This document shows, piece by piece, positions 1-8,257 of a stretch of DNA of 14,812 nucleotides. Both the position numbers and the translations under genes were made by a program. The DNA is from Rhizosphaericola sp047606825. Lineage in GTDB: Bacteria; Bacteroidota; Bacteroidia; Chitinophagales; Chitinophagaceae. The stretch lies in the NCBI GenBank assembly GCA_047606825.1, contig JASGDY010000045.1, forward strand, positions 1 through 14,812, written 5' to 3'. The notes beneath the pieces are model-generated. The model saw only the letters and a program-made list of their open reading frames with translations. It ran no database searches and was not told the origin of the DNA. The first letter of the stretch is position 1; each line of letters begins with the position of its first letter.

Positions 1-1
1 G

Positions 2-136
2 GGGCATGTTTTGGAATTCCTCCCACCTTACAGCCCCGACCTTAATCCAATCGAAAAAAAATGGGCGCAAGCCAAAAGTATCAGAAAAAAATTCGGATAT
101 ACACCAGAAGAGCTTTTTGTTTATGCATATTTATGA
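2..136 (+). CDS. IS630-family transposase, C-terminal fragment (cut by window edge)
   Basis: Reading frame 2 is open from the window edge to a TGA at 134-136 and encodes about 44 residues. They contain the IS630/Tc1-mariner signature LPPYSPDLNPIE followed by a KKW segment; the Glu is the last acid of the DDE catalytic triad. The rest of the protein lies before base 1, so I cannot say whether the element is intact. These transposases cut and paste the insertion sequence at TA dinucleotides. The stop is only 29 bases from the stop of the convergent efflux outer-membrane gene, so the insertion sequence ends almost at that gene. An AT-rich stretch at 138-165 probably holds its terminal inverted repeat, but the other end is not in the window to prove it. 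Confidence 0.85.
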   Translation, partial: GHVLEFLPPYSPDLNPIEKKWAQAKSIRKKFGYTPEELFVYAYL

Positions 137-165
137 CATTATATATTGATTTAACTATACTACAC

Positions 166-1605
166 CTATTTCCAACCGCCGCCCAGTGCCTTGTACATAT
201 TGACCACGGCGTTAAGTTGCCCTTTTTTGGTATCGACGAGGTCGAGTTTGGCTTCCAAAGCGTCGCGCTGGGCCGTCAATACGTCGAGATAATCAACACG
301 TGCCGATTTAAACAAACTGTTGGAAATCTCAATAGAATTGTTCAACGCGGCCACCTGTTGGGTTTGCTGGTCGTAGCTTTTTTGCAGATTCGCAATACCG
401 GACAGTCCGTTGGACACTTCGACATAACCGTTCAGGATACTGCGTTCATAGTTGTACACCGCCTGCAACTGTCGTGCATTGGCCGAATAATATTCCGCTT
501 TGATGGCGTTTTTGTTGATCAACGGACCGGCCACATCGCCCAGCAACGAGGTGGCTATGGATTGCGGTACGCGAAAGAGATATTTGGGGCTAAACGCGTC
601 GAAACCCAATGCCGCCGTAATGGTGAACGACGGATAGAACTCCGCACGCGCGACCTTAACATCCAGTTTGGATGCGGCGAGCTCCAGTGCCGCCTGTCGG
701 ATGTCCGGTCGGTTTTCAAGCAAGCTGGACGGCACGCCTGTACTGACGGACGCAATGGGAAGATTTATAAAATCAGTCTGCGTGCGTTCTATCTTTTGCG
801 GAAAACGCGCCAACAGAAAATTAATCCTGTTTTCGGTTTCCTTGATGTCTTGTGCTATTTCAAATTCACGGCTTTGCGTGCTTTTGACTTGCGCGGCAAA
901 TTGCTGCACGCCGAGTTCATTGGCACGTGCGGCTTCCTTTTGCGCCTTGACGATTTCCAAGGCATCTTGTTGCAGGACAATGCTTTGCTTGACGACCCCT
1001 AACTGGTAGTCGAGTGCCAAAAGTTCATAGTACGAATTGGCGACCTCGGCAATCAGGTTGGTCAACACGAAATTCTTTCCTTCCACAGTCGCAAGGTAGC
1101 GGTCTACTTCGGCAGCCTGAGCATCGTGCAGCTTATGCCAAATATCGGCTTCCCATTCTGCATCAAGCCCTAAAGCAAAATCGCCCAGATATTCCGGTAC
1201 TGCCTTGCCCGGTGTCATTTCAGTAGAGGCGTCGCCCGCACCTTGGCTCGTATAGCGTCCCGCCTTGTCCACACCTGCGCCGACATGGTAGTTGACCGAT
1301 GGCAAAATATCTCCTTTTTTGGCACGAACCTCATTCTTTGCGATTTCGATTTCCTGCAAAGTGATGTTGAGTTCCTGGTTGTTTTTCAACGCCGTGTCAA
1401 TCAGGCTGACCAGATAAGGATCTGTGAAAAAATCCCGCCAGTGTACCGCTGCCGAACTAGTCGTGTCCGTCGTTGCGGACGAGTCGAACGTATTGGGAAC
1501 GGCAGCATTTTCCTGCCGCTCCGCAACTTTTGGCACTTTGCAACTGCCGTAAACAAGGCAGAGGCAGACAATGCCAATAGCTTGATATAGAATGCGTTTG
1601 TTCAT
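166..1605 (-). CDS. RND efflux outer-membrane factor, TolC/NodT family lipoprotein
   Basis: This is the outer-membrane exit channel of the tripartite pump encoded just upstream. The protein has 479 residues from the ATG at 1603-1605. An in-frame extension to 1701 would translate a hairpin repeat, so I reject it. Residues 1-22 are a lipoprotein signal ending in YGSC, predicting lipidation at Cys22. Two outer-membrane-efflux repeats follow. Family landmarks are a WEADIW motif near residue 151 (typically WEIDLFG) and VPSSLLENRPDI near 291-302 (typically GLPSDLLERRPDI). The length is normal for OprM/NodT channels. It is the last gene of the operon, 111 bases after the pump gene, and a hairpin repeat lies in that gap. 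No intrinsic terminator is visible before the IS630 remnant. Confidence 0.93.
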   Translation of the reverse strand: MNKRILYQAIGIVCLCLVYGSCKVPKVAERQENAAVPNTFDSSATTDTTSSAAVHWRDFFTDPYLVSLIDTALKNNQELNITLQEIEIAKNEVRAKKGDILPSVNYHVGAGVDKAGRYTSQGAGDASTEMTPGKAVPEYLGDFALGLDAEWEADIWHKLHDAQAAEVDRYLATVEGKNFVLTNLIAEVANSYYELLALDYQLGVVKQSIVLQQDALEIVKAQKEAARANELGVQQFAAQVKSTQSREFEIAQDIKETENRINFLLARFPQKIERTQTDFINLPIASVSTGVPSSLLENRPDIRQAALELAASKLDVKVARAEFYPSFTITAALGFDAFSPKYLFRVPQSIATSLLGDVAGPLINKNAIKAEYYSANARQLQAVYNYERSILNGYVEVSNGLSGIANLQKSYDQQTQQVAALNNSIEISNSLFKSARVDYLDVLTAQRDALEAKLDLVDTKKGQLNAVVNMYKALGGGWK

Positions 1606-1638
1606 TGAATTATCTTTTTTAAATGGTTGGTTTTGAAT

Positions 1639-1680
1639 TTTTCTCCGCAAAGTCCTCTTCGAGAGACTATGCGGAGAAAA
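1639..1680. repeat. Family A hairpin repeat inside the efflux operon
   Basis: TTTTCTCCGCA (1639-1649) pairs with 1670-1680; AGTC (1651-1654) with GACT (1665-1668); and TCT with AGA around a TCG loop. This near-perfect 42-base hairpin lies between the pump stop and the outer-membrane protein start. It shares CCGCAAAGTYC and GAGACTATGCG with the pair at 8987-9095. In the transcript it could stabilise the 3' end of the acrA/acrB-like section or reduce read-through. No T-run follows in the transcribed direction that would make it a strong terminator. Confidence 0.8.
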
Positions 1681-1716
1681 AGGGCGTTGAGCATTCGGCA
1701 TTAAGCCTTTAGCGCA

Positions 1717-4700
1717 TTACACTTCATCGCCATGACGCAACTCTTCCGACAAAGGTTCGTCCTCCTCTTCCTTGAGCAGTTTGCGTCTGGAGGCGATTGT
1801 TCCGAAAATATAGAACAGCCCGGGTATCATTACCACGCCGAAAAGTGTCCCGAAAAGCATACCGCCCGCAGCTGCCGTTCCTATCGTCCGGTTGCCTGTC
1901 TTACCTGGCCCAGTCGCAAACATCAACGGCAACAGTCCCGCGATAAATGCAAACGAGGTCATCAATATCGGACGGAAACGTACTTTGGCACCTTCCATCG
2001 CGGCTTGCCGTATATTCAAACCCTGACTGTGCCGCTGCGACGCGAATTCCACTATCAATACAGCGTTTTTACCCAATAGGCCAATCAGCATGACCATCGC
2101 AATCTGCGCGTAGATATTATTTTCCAAACCAAACAACTTGAGGAACAGAAACGCCCCGAAAATCCCGACAGGCAGCGAAAGGATGACCGCCAACGGCAAT
2201 ATGAAACTTTCATATTGCGCCGAAAGCACAAGGAAGACAAAGCCCAAACATATCAGGAAAATGTAGATCGCTTCATTGCCCCGCGAAACTTCATCCTTGG
2301 AAATGCCCGCCCAGTCTATGTCAAAACCGCGCGGAAGCGTTTTTTTGGCGACTTCCTTGATGACCTCAATCGCTTCGCCACTACTGTACCCCGGAGCGGC
2401 AGAACCACTAATCTGCGACGAATTGGACATATTGTGACGGTCGATTTCGGAAAGACCATATACTTTTTCCATTGTCATAAAGGCAGAAAACGGCACCATC
2501 TCGTCACGGGAGTTTTTGACGTACAGTTTCAAAATATCCTCGGGCAACGCTCGATATTGCGGCAACGCCTGCACGATGACCTTGTATTGTCGGTCAAACT
2601 TGATGAAGTTGGTCTCATAGTCGCTACCAATCAACGTCGAGAGCGTATTCAAGGCATTGTCGATCGTCACACCTTTCTGCTGAGCAAGATCGTTGTCGAT
2701 ATGCAGCATGTATTGTGGGAAACTCGCACTGTAAAAAGAAAACACCGACGACAGTTCCTTGCGCTTGTTGAGCTCGGCAACAAAGTCGTTACTTACTTTT
2801 TCCATCAATTTATAATCGCCACTTCCGGCTTTGTCCAAAAGACGCAGCTCAAAACCACCGGCGGCACCGTAACCCGGAACGGCCGGCGGCTGGAAAAACT
2901 CAATTGTCGCGGCAGGTATTTCCTTGGATTTTTCTTCCAGTTCGTCGATGATTTGCTGCGCCGACTCCTTACGGTCTTTCCACTCCTTGAGGTTGATAAG
3001 ACAAGTACCCGAATTGGAACCCGTACCTTCCGTCAACACTTCATAGCCTGCCAATGCCGACACGGACTGCACGCCGTCGATATGCTGGCAAATCCGTTGC
3101 AATTGCCCGGCGACATTGTTGGTCCTCTCAAGGGAAGAACCAGGCGGCGTCTGGATGATGGCGTAGATCATGCCTTGGTCCTCATTGGGAATAAACCCGG
3201 ACGGCACCCGCCCGCTCAGAAACCAGGTCCCAACACAGAAAAGTAGCAACACGCCAAATGTTGCGAACCTACGCGTGACCACTTTGCCCAACAAACTGGT
3301 ATAGCGACGCGACATGCCGTCAAACCGTCTGTTGAAAGCATCGATGAACTTGTCCACCGGCGTTTTCTTTTTGTATTTGCCGTGCGTATTTTTGAGCATG
3401 ATGGCGCACAATGCCGGGGTAAGCGTCAAGGCTACCAGCCCCGAAAGGATAATGCCCGTCGCCATCGTTATGGAAAACTGTCGGTAAAAAATCCCGACCG
3501 GCCCTGACATGAACGCCACAGGAATGAACACCGATGCCATCAGGAAAGTAATGGCAACGATGGCGCCGCCAATCTCTTTCATCGCCTGTTGCGTCGCCTT
3601 CAACGGCGAAAGATGGAGTTTCTCCATTTTGGCATGGACGGCTTCTATCACCACGATAGCATCGTCCACCACGACGCCAATCGCCAACACCAACGCAAAC
3701 AGCGTGATAAGATTGATCGTAATACCGAAAAACTGCATGAACACAAATGTCCCAATCAACGAGACAGGAACGGCAATCGTCGGGATGAGCGTGGAACGCC
3801 AGTCTCCCAAAAAGATAAATACCACAATACCGACAAGGATAAACGCCTCGACCAATGTGTGGATGACTTTCTCAATCGACGCATCCAAAAATTTGGATAC
3901 GTCATAGCTGATTTCATAATCCATTCCTTTGGGGAAGGATGCTTTCAGTTCCTTCATCTTGGCTTTGACGTCCGCGATAACTTGGGAGGCGTTGCTACCA
4001 TAGGATTGTTTCAATACGATAGCGGCGGACGGTTTGGCGTTGAGGTAAGAATATAGGTCGTACATGGAGCTACCAAACTCAATGTCCGCGACGTCTTTGA
4101 GGCGCAGGAGCTGTCCATCGGGACTGGCACGCAGGACGATGTTCTCATAACCTTCCTTGGTAGTATAGCGTCCGGGATATTTTAGTATGTATTCAAAAGA
4201 CTGCGCGTTACGACCGGAGCTTTCACCTGTTTTTCCCGGAGAGGCTTCCAGACTTTGGTTGTTCAACGCGTCCATGACCTCGTCTGCGGAGATCTTGTAC
4301 GTGGTCATCTTATCCGGCTTGAGCCATACACGCATCGCATATTCACGGTTCCCGAGGATGTCGGCAAAACCAACGCCATCGACACGTTTCAGCTCAGACA
4401 GGATATTGATGTCGGCATAGTTGTACAGGAAGTTTTCACCCATGGACGTGTCATTGGTGTAGAGGTTGATGTACATCAGCATGTTGGATTCTTCCCTGCT
4501 GATTTTGACACCCTCACGTATGACCAACGGTGGTAGCTTGTTGGTCACGGCAGCCACACGGTTCTGCACGTTCAATGTGGCCTGGTTAGGATCGGTTCCC
4601 AAGTTGAAAACCACCTGTATATTGGCCTCACCGTCATTACCGGCACTCGATTCCATATATTTCATACCGGGAACACCGTTCAACGCACGTTCCAAAGGAA

Positions 4701-4887
4701 TGACGACAGCCTTAATCATCAGTTCATTGTTCGCGCCGGGATAGTCTGCGACGATATTGACTTTGGGCGGCGATATGGACGGATACTGTGTCACCGGCAG
4801 GCTGGTCAACGCCAACACACCAAGAAACACGATGATCAGTGATATAACGATGGAAAGGACAGGTCTCTTTATAAATTTGCTAAACAT
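1717..4887 (-). CDS. RND multidrug efflux transporter, AcrB/MexB (HAE1) type
   Basis: This is the inner-membrane proton-driven pump, which takes hydrophobic drugs, detergents or similar compounds from the periplasm or membrane and passes them to the outer-membrane channel. The protein has 1056 residues, close to E. coli AcrB. It starts with the usual FIKRPV amphipathic segment and TM1. The proton relay is intact: Asp408-Asp409 in GVVVDDAIVV (TM4), Lys940 in LIGLLGKNAVLIVEFA (TM10) and an Arg at about 972 in KVRFRPIL. The paired Asp and the QYPSISPP start point to the drug-exporting HAE1 branch rather than the heavy-metal CusA/CzcA branch. The C-tail is acidic and charged. The start lies 6 bases after the fusion-protein stop, so translation is probably coupled. 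The substrate cannot be told from sequence alone. Confidence 0.97.
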   Translation of the reverse strand: MFSKFIKRPVLSIVISLIIVFLGVLALTSLPVTQYPSISPPKVNIVADYPGANNELMIKAVVIPLERALNGVPGMKYMESSAGNDGEANIQVVFNLGTDPNQATLNVQNRVAAVTNKLPPLVIREGVKISREESNMLMYINLYTNDTSMGENFLYNYADINILSELKRVDGVGFADILGNREYAMRVWLKPDKMTTYKISADEVMDALNNQSLEASPGKTGESSGRNAQSFEYILKYPGRYTTKEGYENIVLRASPDGQLLRLKDVADIEFGSSMYDLYSYLNAKPSAAIVLKQSYGSNASQVIADVKAKMKELKASFPKGMDYEISYDVSKFLDASIEKVIHTLVEAFILVGIVVFIFLGDWRSTLIPTIAVPVSLIGTFVFMQFFGITINLITLFALVLAIGVVVDDAIVVIEAVHAKMEKLHLSPLKATQQAMKEIGGAIVAITFLMASVFIPVAFMSGPVGIFYRQFSITMATGIILSGLVALTLTPALCAIMLKNTHGKYKKKTPVDKFIDAFNRRFDGMSRRYTSLLGKVVTRRFATFGVLLLFCVGTWFLSGRVPSGFIPNEDQGMIYAIIQTPPGSSLERTNNVAGQLQRICQHIDGVQSVSALAGYEVLTEGTGSNSGTCLINLKEWKDRKESAQQIIDELEEKSKEIPAATIEFFQPPAVPGYGAAGGFELRLLDKAGSGDYKLMEKVSNDFVAELNKRKELSSVFSFYSASFPQYMLHIDNDLAQQKGVTIDNALNTLSTLIGSDYETNFIKFDRQYKVIVQALPQYRALPEDILKLYVKNSRDEMVPFSAFMTMEKVYGLSEIDRHNMSNSSQISGSAAPGYSSGEAIEVIKEVAKKTLPRGFDIDWAGISKDEVSRGNEAIYIFLICLGFVFLVLSAQYESFILPLAVILSLPVGIFGAFLFLKLFGLENNIYAQIAMVMLIGLLGKNAVLIVEFASQRHSQGLNIRQAAMEGAKVRFRPILMTSFAFIAGLLPLMFATGPGKTGNRTIGTAAAGGMLFGTLFGVVMIPGLFYIFGTIASRRKLLKEEEDEPLSEELRHGDEV

Positions 4888-4893
4888 AATAAA

Positions 4894-5985
4894 TTATTCG
4901 GCTTTTAGTTTCAGGCTTTGGATTGCCTGTTGCGGTTGCAGATAGTCATACTTGATGGACTGGTCTTCCTTGGCGGCCTGTACGCCGTCAAACAATATCT
5001 TGTCTTCTGGGGACAGACCGCCGGTGACGAGATAAACGTTGGGCAATTCCGCGCCTACGGTTATCAACCGCGACTTGACGGTATTGCTTTTGTCCACGAC
5101 GTAGACATATTTCCTGTCCTGAAGTTCGTAAGTTGATTTTTGGGGAATCATCAGGGCATTTTTGATGTGGGCGAGCATCCTGACTTTTCCCGTTTCGCCG
5201 TTTTTGAGCCAGCCGTTGGGATTGGGGAAACGCGCACGGAAAGCGATGTTTCCTGTTTCGTTGTCAAATTGGCCTTCGACGGTTTCGACCACACCTTTTT
5301 TACCCAACAGGTCACCGTTGGCGAGTATCAGGTCGGCACTTTGCTTACCGTTTTTTTGTTCGTTCGCACGGTAATTGAGGTATTCCGGTTCGGACATGTT
5401 GAAATAGGCAAAAACCTGACTGTTGTCCGAAAGCGTCGTCAGCAACGCGCCCTCGTCGACAAGGCTTCCCAGCTTCAACGGAAGACGGTCGATAGTACCG
5501 CTAAACGGTGCGCGTATCTCGGTAAATGACAGATGTATCTGCGCCAGCTTCGTATCGGCACGGGCCTCGTTGAGTTTCGCTTTCGCCAGTGCCAGTTCGC
5601 TCGCAGAAACGATGTTTTTGTCCGCCAGCGACTGTGTATTTTTGAGTTCGATTTCACTGGACTGCGCCTCCGCCTGGGATTTTTGCAGTTCGGCCTCATA
5701 GACTTGGGGCATGATGCGGAACAGCAGTTGTCCGGCTTTTACGTATTGACCTTCGTCCACGTATATTTTTTGGAGGAAACCTTGTTCCTGCGCACGTATT
5801 TCGATGTTGCGCACCGATTTAATCTGCGAAACATAATCCTTGACAAGGGAAGTGTCTACCTTCAACGGATTGGTAACAGTGTATTTGACGCTCGTTTCGG
5901 TGTCATCTGTTTTATCCGAGTGGCAGCCGGTGCTACATAGGATCGTCATCCACATACAGGAGCCTATGAATATTCTTTTGATCAT
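4894..5985 (-). CDS. RND efflux membrane fusion protein, AcrA/HlyD family lipoprotein
   Basis: This is the periplasmic adaptor linking the RND pump to the outer-membrane channel. It has 363 residues. A signal peptide ends in CSTGC, giving a lipid-anchored Cys21. The order of parts is typical: first half of the lipoyl domain (about 55-95, containing GFLQKIYVDEGQYVKAGQLLF), an alpha-helical coiled-coil hairpin rich in Ala, Glu and Lys (about 95-150), the second lipoyl half (IRAPFSGTIDRLPLKLGSLV, about 157-176), a beta-barrel, and a membrane-proximal domain to about 340. It is the first gene of the three-gene operon. The coiled coil is short, which suits a TolC/NodT-type partner. No TetR, MarR or two-component regulator is encoded nearby, so control is either in trans or through the upstream region. 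Confidence 0.94.
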   Translation of the reverse strand: MIKRIFIGSCMWMTILCSTGCHSDKTDDTETSVKYTVTNPLKVDTSLVKDYVSQIKSVRNIEIRAQEQGFLQKIYVDEGQYVKAGQLLFRIMPQVYEAELQKSQAEAQSSEIELKNTQSLADKNIVSASELALAKAKLNEARADTKLAQIHLSFTEIRAPFSGTIDRLPLKLGSLVDEGALLTTLSDNSQVFAYFNMSEPEYLNYRANEQKNGKQSADLILANGDLLGKKGVVETVEGQFDNETGNIAFRARFPNPNGWLKNGETGKVRMLAHIKNALMIPQKSTYELQDRKYVYVVDKSNTVKSRLITVGAELPNVYLVTGGLSPEDKILFDGVQAAKEDQSIKYDYLQPQQAIQSLKLKAE

Positions 5986-6016
5986 GCGTTATGGTTTGTA
6001 CAATTATGGTGGTTTT

Positions 6017-6118
6017 GCGATATCAACGAAATCGCCTAGATACTACTGAAAGTATCAATATGCGGCTCTACCCGACGGTGAGAACAATTTCTTAGGCCAC
6101 GGTTTATAAAGCGGCCTA
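6017..6118 (-). promoter_or_regulatory. Candidate regulatory region upstream of efflux operon (three short inverted repeats)
   Basis: The 169-base gap before the fusion-protein gene holds three short perfect inverted repeats: GCGAT (6017-6021) with ATCGC (6031-6035), GATACT (6039-6044) with AGTATC (6051-6056), and TAGGCC (6093-6098) with GGCCTA (6113-6118). Such sites can be repressor operators, but 5-6 bp arms also occur by chance and I see no convincing promoter box. The call is weak. Confidence 0.25.
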
Positions 6119-6154
6119 TTACAATCTGATATATTGTTGGAAAAAAGGAAATAG

Positions 6155-6577
6155 TCAAATCCGGATTACACGGAAAAGCAGGTACACGGGAGTACTATGA
6201 AAGGACGGCCGGGAATAAAAAAGCAATGCTGTAGCATGGATGACATGATACGTATCGGTGCTTGTCAAGCAATTAGAACATAAAAAAACATCGTCCCCAG
6301 GGCTTACCTGCGGTTGTTGATACCCTGTATCGTCCTCATCGTCAGAGTCCACGTCAAATTGTGGTGGCTTCTGCGCCTTATGGCCTGTATGCGCTTTGGG
6401 GATTTTATGGTGATGTTCCAAAAACGCGGCATGTCGCGTGCGCCCGACTAAACTATGATATACCGCCGACGCACCGGAAGAGGCATGGTGCTCGCTCGCT
6501 GCATGGAGCATCGCAATACCATTTCCCGCAATGAAAAGGAGAATAACGAGTAATATTTTTAGATAACGATTGTGCAT
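6155..6577 (-). CDS. Small exported His- and Asp-rich protein of unknown function
   Basis: I do not recognise a family. The 140-residue product starts with a clear signal peptide or membrane anchor (about residues 5-25). It carries 14 histidines, including a triple at 55-57, an acidic run at about 75-83 (DVDSDDEDD), a CSNC pair of cysteines at 100-103, and a short basic end, FRVIRI. His clusters, acidic residues and a CxxC could bind metal ions in the periplasm, but that is inference from composition only. It lies on the same strand, 169 bases upstream of the efflux operon, and could share its transcript. The signal peptide and the absence of any rival frame support a real gene. No Shine-Dalgarno site is evident. 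It could also be a lineage-specific protein unrelated to efflux. Confidence 0.6.
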   Translation of the reverse strand: MHNRYLKILLVILLFIAGNGIAMLHAASEHHASSGASAVYHSLVGRTRHAAFLEHHHKIPKAHTGHKAQKPPQFDVDSDDEDDTGYQQPQVSPGDDVFLCSNCLTSTDTYHVIHATALLFYSRPSFHSTPVYLLFRVIRI

Positions 6578-6707
6578 GTTGTGTTCAAAATCCAGTGGGT
6601 TAGATGGTTATTTATCGCGATTGTTTAATGGCAGTACTTTAATATTAGGTAAAAATATAAAGAAAGCCCATCTGCAAAGGACTACATCCATATTTTCGGG
6701 GAACAAT

Positions 6708-7490
6708 CTACCAACTGCCGCTCGCACCACCGCCACCGGAAGAGCCGCCGCCAAATCCACCGAAGCCGCCGCCACTGCCGCCGCCGAAGCCGCCGCCAAA
6801 ACTACTTCCACCGCCACCAAACCATATCGGCGGAAGCCAGCTACCCGAACCGCGACGGCTCATCACACCGCCACTTCCACCGCCGCCACGACGGACAATC
6901 AGGATGATGATAACGACCAATACGATAAAGATGAGAACGGCGGTACCGCCGTCCATGTCGTCATCCGAACGTTCACGTGCCGTATGGTACTCGCCAGCAG
7001 CGGCAGCGGCCAATGTGTCGGTCGCCTTGTCAATACCTGTGTAATAATCGCCTTGTTTGAAATATGGCACCATCACACGCGCCATGATATCCGAAACTGT
7101 CACATCCGGAATCGCACCTTCCAACCCATAGCCCACCTCAATCCTAAACTGCCTGTCGGCGACCGACACCAATACCAATACGCCGTTGTTGGTCGCTTTG
7201 TTGCCGATGCCCCAGGCGCGGAAAAGTTTGTTGGCATAGTCCTCGATGGGATAACCGTCCAATGTGTTGATCGTGACGACGGCAATCTGGTTGGACGTGC
7301 TGTCGTCCAGCGCAACCAGCTTGTGCTCCAGTTCCGTCTGTTGGTCAGTGGACAGGATATGCGCCAAGTCGTTGACCAGTCTCGGAGGACTGGGTTTGGA
7401 CGGTAGTTTTTGTCCGATGGCATTCAAAACCAACAGCCAGGTGGTCAAAATGACCAATAAAAACTTGTGGATATCGTGTAATCTTTTCAA
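6708..7490 (-). CDS. TPM-domain membrane protein with glycine-rich tail (YgcG family)
   Basis: From a TTG at 7488-7490 the product has 260 residues: a signal peptide (1-27, ending near AIGQ), a TPM domain (about 30-165, with the family hallmark VGYGLEGAIPD at 119-129), one transmembrane helix (about 183-199) and a tail of Gly-Gly-Ser repeats ending GASGSW, typical of YgcG-like proteins. TPM domains (TLP18.3, Psb32 and MOLO-1) act near membranes and some have phosphatase activity; the role here is unknown, probably envelope maintenance. A longer frame begins at 7640, but its first residues translate a palindromic repeat (7612-7678) and put a second hydrophobic stretch before the signal peptide, so I prefer the TTG. 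The gene is third in the lemA group, separated from the second TPM gene by a repeat-bearing gap. Confidence 0.88.
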   Translation of the reverse strand: MKRLHDIHKFLLVILTTWLLVLNAIGQKLPSKPSPPRLVNDLAHILSTDQQTELEHKLVALDDSTSNQIAVVTINTLDGYPIEDYANKLFRAWGIGNKATNNGVLVLVSVADRQFRIEVGYGLEGAIPDVTVSDIMARVMVPYFKQGDYYTGIDKATDTLAAAAAGEYHTARERSDDDMDGGTAVLIFIVLVVIIILIVRRGGGGSGGVMSRRGSGSWLPPIWFGGGGSSFGGGFGGGSGGGFGGFGGGSSGGGGASGSW

Positions 7491-7611
7491 GAAATATCGT
7501 GTGTATGTATGAAATACGGGAAAAATGAAAAAGCCTAGAACTTCGTAAAATAAAAATATGCAACGTCTTGCAAGACAGTAAACACGTAAATAAACAATGA
7601 ACACCTTGGCA

Positions 7612-7678
7612 CGTGATTCCCGCGTAGGGGGAAACTTCAAGTACCATGTATCAGATTCCCACCTACGCGGGAATCACG
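7612..7678. repeat. Family B palindromic repeat, two copies in inverted orientation
   Basis: Two copies face each other here. The right copy (7655-7674) is ATTCCC, eight bases, GGGAAT. The left copy (7616-7634) is ATTCCC, seven bases, GGGAAA. Together they form an inverted repeat with arms of about 22-23 bases (7612-7633 and 7656-7678) that differ by one missing base. The layout matches the dRS3 repeat of Neisseria. Related copies lie at 9130-9159 and 10644-10663. This one sits in the gap between the two TPM genes. Confidence 0.8.
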
Positions 7679-7750
7679 GGAAGAAGCCAACATTATTCAC
7701 AATCCGTTATTTATCTGTGATGAAGTACAGAATCCAATGCCCAAAAACTG

Positions 7751-8215
7751 TTACCGTCCAAAAACAAGGTCGTCCGGCAACTCGTTCTTATCGGTGTCGG
7801 GATTGTAGGGAAATTGTTCACTGAGGGCGGCACCTACATCCCGGATGATAGCGATAAGTCCTTGTGCATAATCTTCCTTGTTGAAAGACGCGAGCATCTG
7901 CCGGACTTCCCCATCCCAGAACGCCTGTCCAAGCTTGGCATGGATACCTTCGTCCCCATAGATCGCCAACTGCCGGTGCTTGACCGCAATGTAGACGAGT
8001 ACGGCGTTGCGCTGCTCCGTTTTCTCCATCTGCAAGCCGCCGAAAACCTCGTATGCCCTGTCGATGGGATCGACGAAACGGCATTTGTTTTCAATAAACA
8101 CACGGATTTCGCCGCTCGTACTTTTCTCGGCGGATCGGATAGCCGACACGACTTCTTCCTGCTGTTGGGCAGAGAGGAACCGTATCGGCTTTTGTTTTTT
8201 GAATAAGGAAAACAT
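7751..8215 (-). CDS. Soluble TPM-domain protein
   Basis: The 154-residue product is essentially one TPM domain with no signal peptide and no transmembrane helix. It starts MFSLFKKQK, which could bring the protein to the inner face of the membrane. The core shows a helix-strand opening (EEVVSAIRSAEKSTSGEIRVFIE, residues 20-42), then the hydrophobic strand RNAVLVYIAVKHRQLAIYGDEGIH (69-92), which corresponds to the VGYGLEG region of its neighbour, and a helical end. It lies 42 bases downstream of lemA and upstream of the membrane TPM gene. LemA with one exported and one cytosolic TPM protein is a common arrangement in Bacteroidota. The enzymatic activity is unproven. Confidence 0.9.
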   Translation of the reverse strand: MFSLFKKQKPIRFLSAQQQEEVVSAIRSAEKSTSGEIRVFIENKCRFVDPIDRAYEVFGGLQMEKTEQRNAVLVYIAVKHRQLAIYGDEGIHAKLGQAFWDGEVRQMLASFNKEDYAQGLIAIIRDVGAALSEQFPYNPDTDKNELPDDLVFGR

Positions 8216-8257
8216 TTGTTTAAGTAAAAAGGCAAAAGTTAAAAATGAAATACCAAA

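Noticed and set aside
61..1002. 313-residue plus-strand open frame
   Set aside because: It starts inside the transposase tail and then runs antisense to the efflux channel gene; the product has no domain sense.
2215..3246. 343-residue plus-strand open frame
   Set aside because: It lies antisense within the complete AcrB-type pump; it is Arg/His/Gln-rich as expected for a shadow frame.
1717..4887. Heavy-metal RND pump (CusA/CzcA type)
   Set aside because: The TM4 Asp pair, the QYPSISPP start and the TolC/NodT partner fit the drug-exporting HAE1 branch; metal pumps lack this combination. The His-rich neighbour alone does not change the call.
6570..7406. 278-residue plus-strand frame with long Ala/Thr-rich stretch
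   Set aside because: It is the complement of the glycine-rich tail and TPM domain of the minus-strand gene, which has real family motifs.
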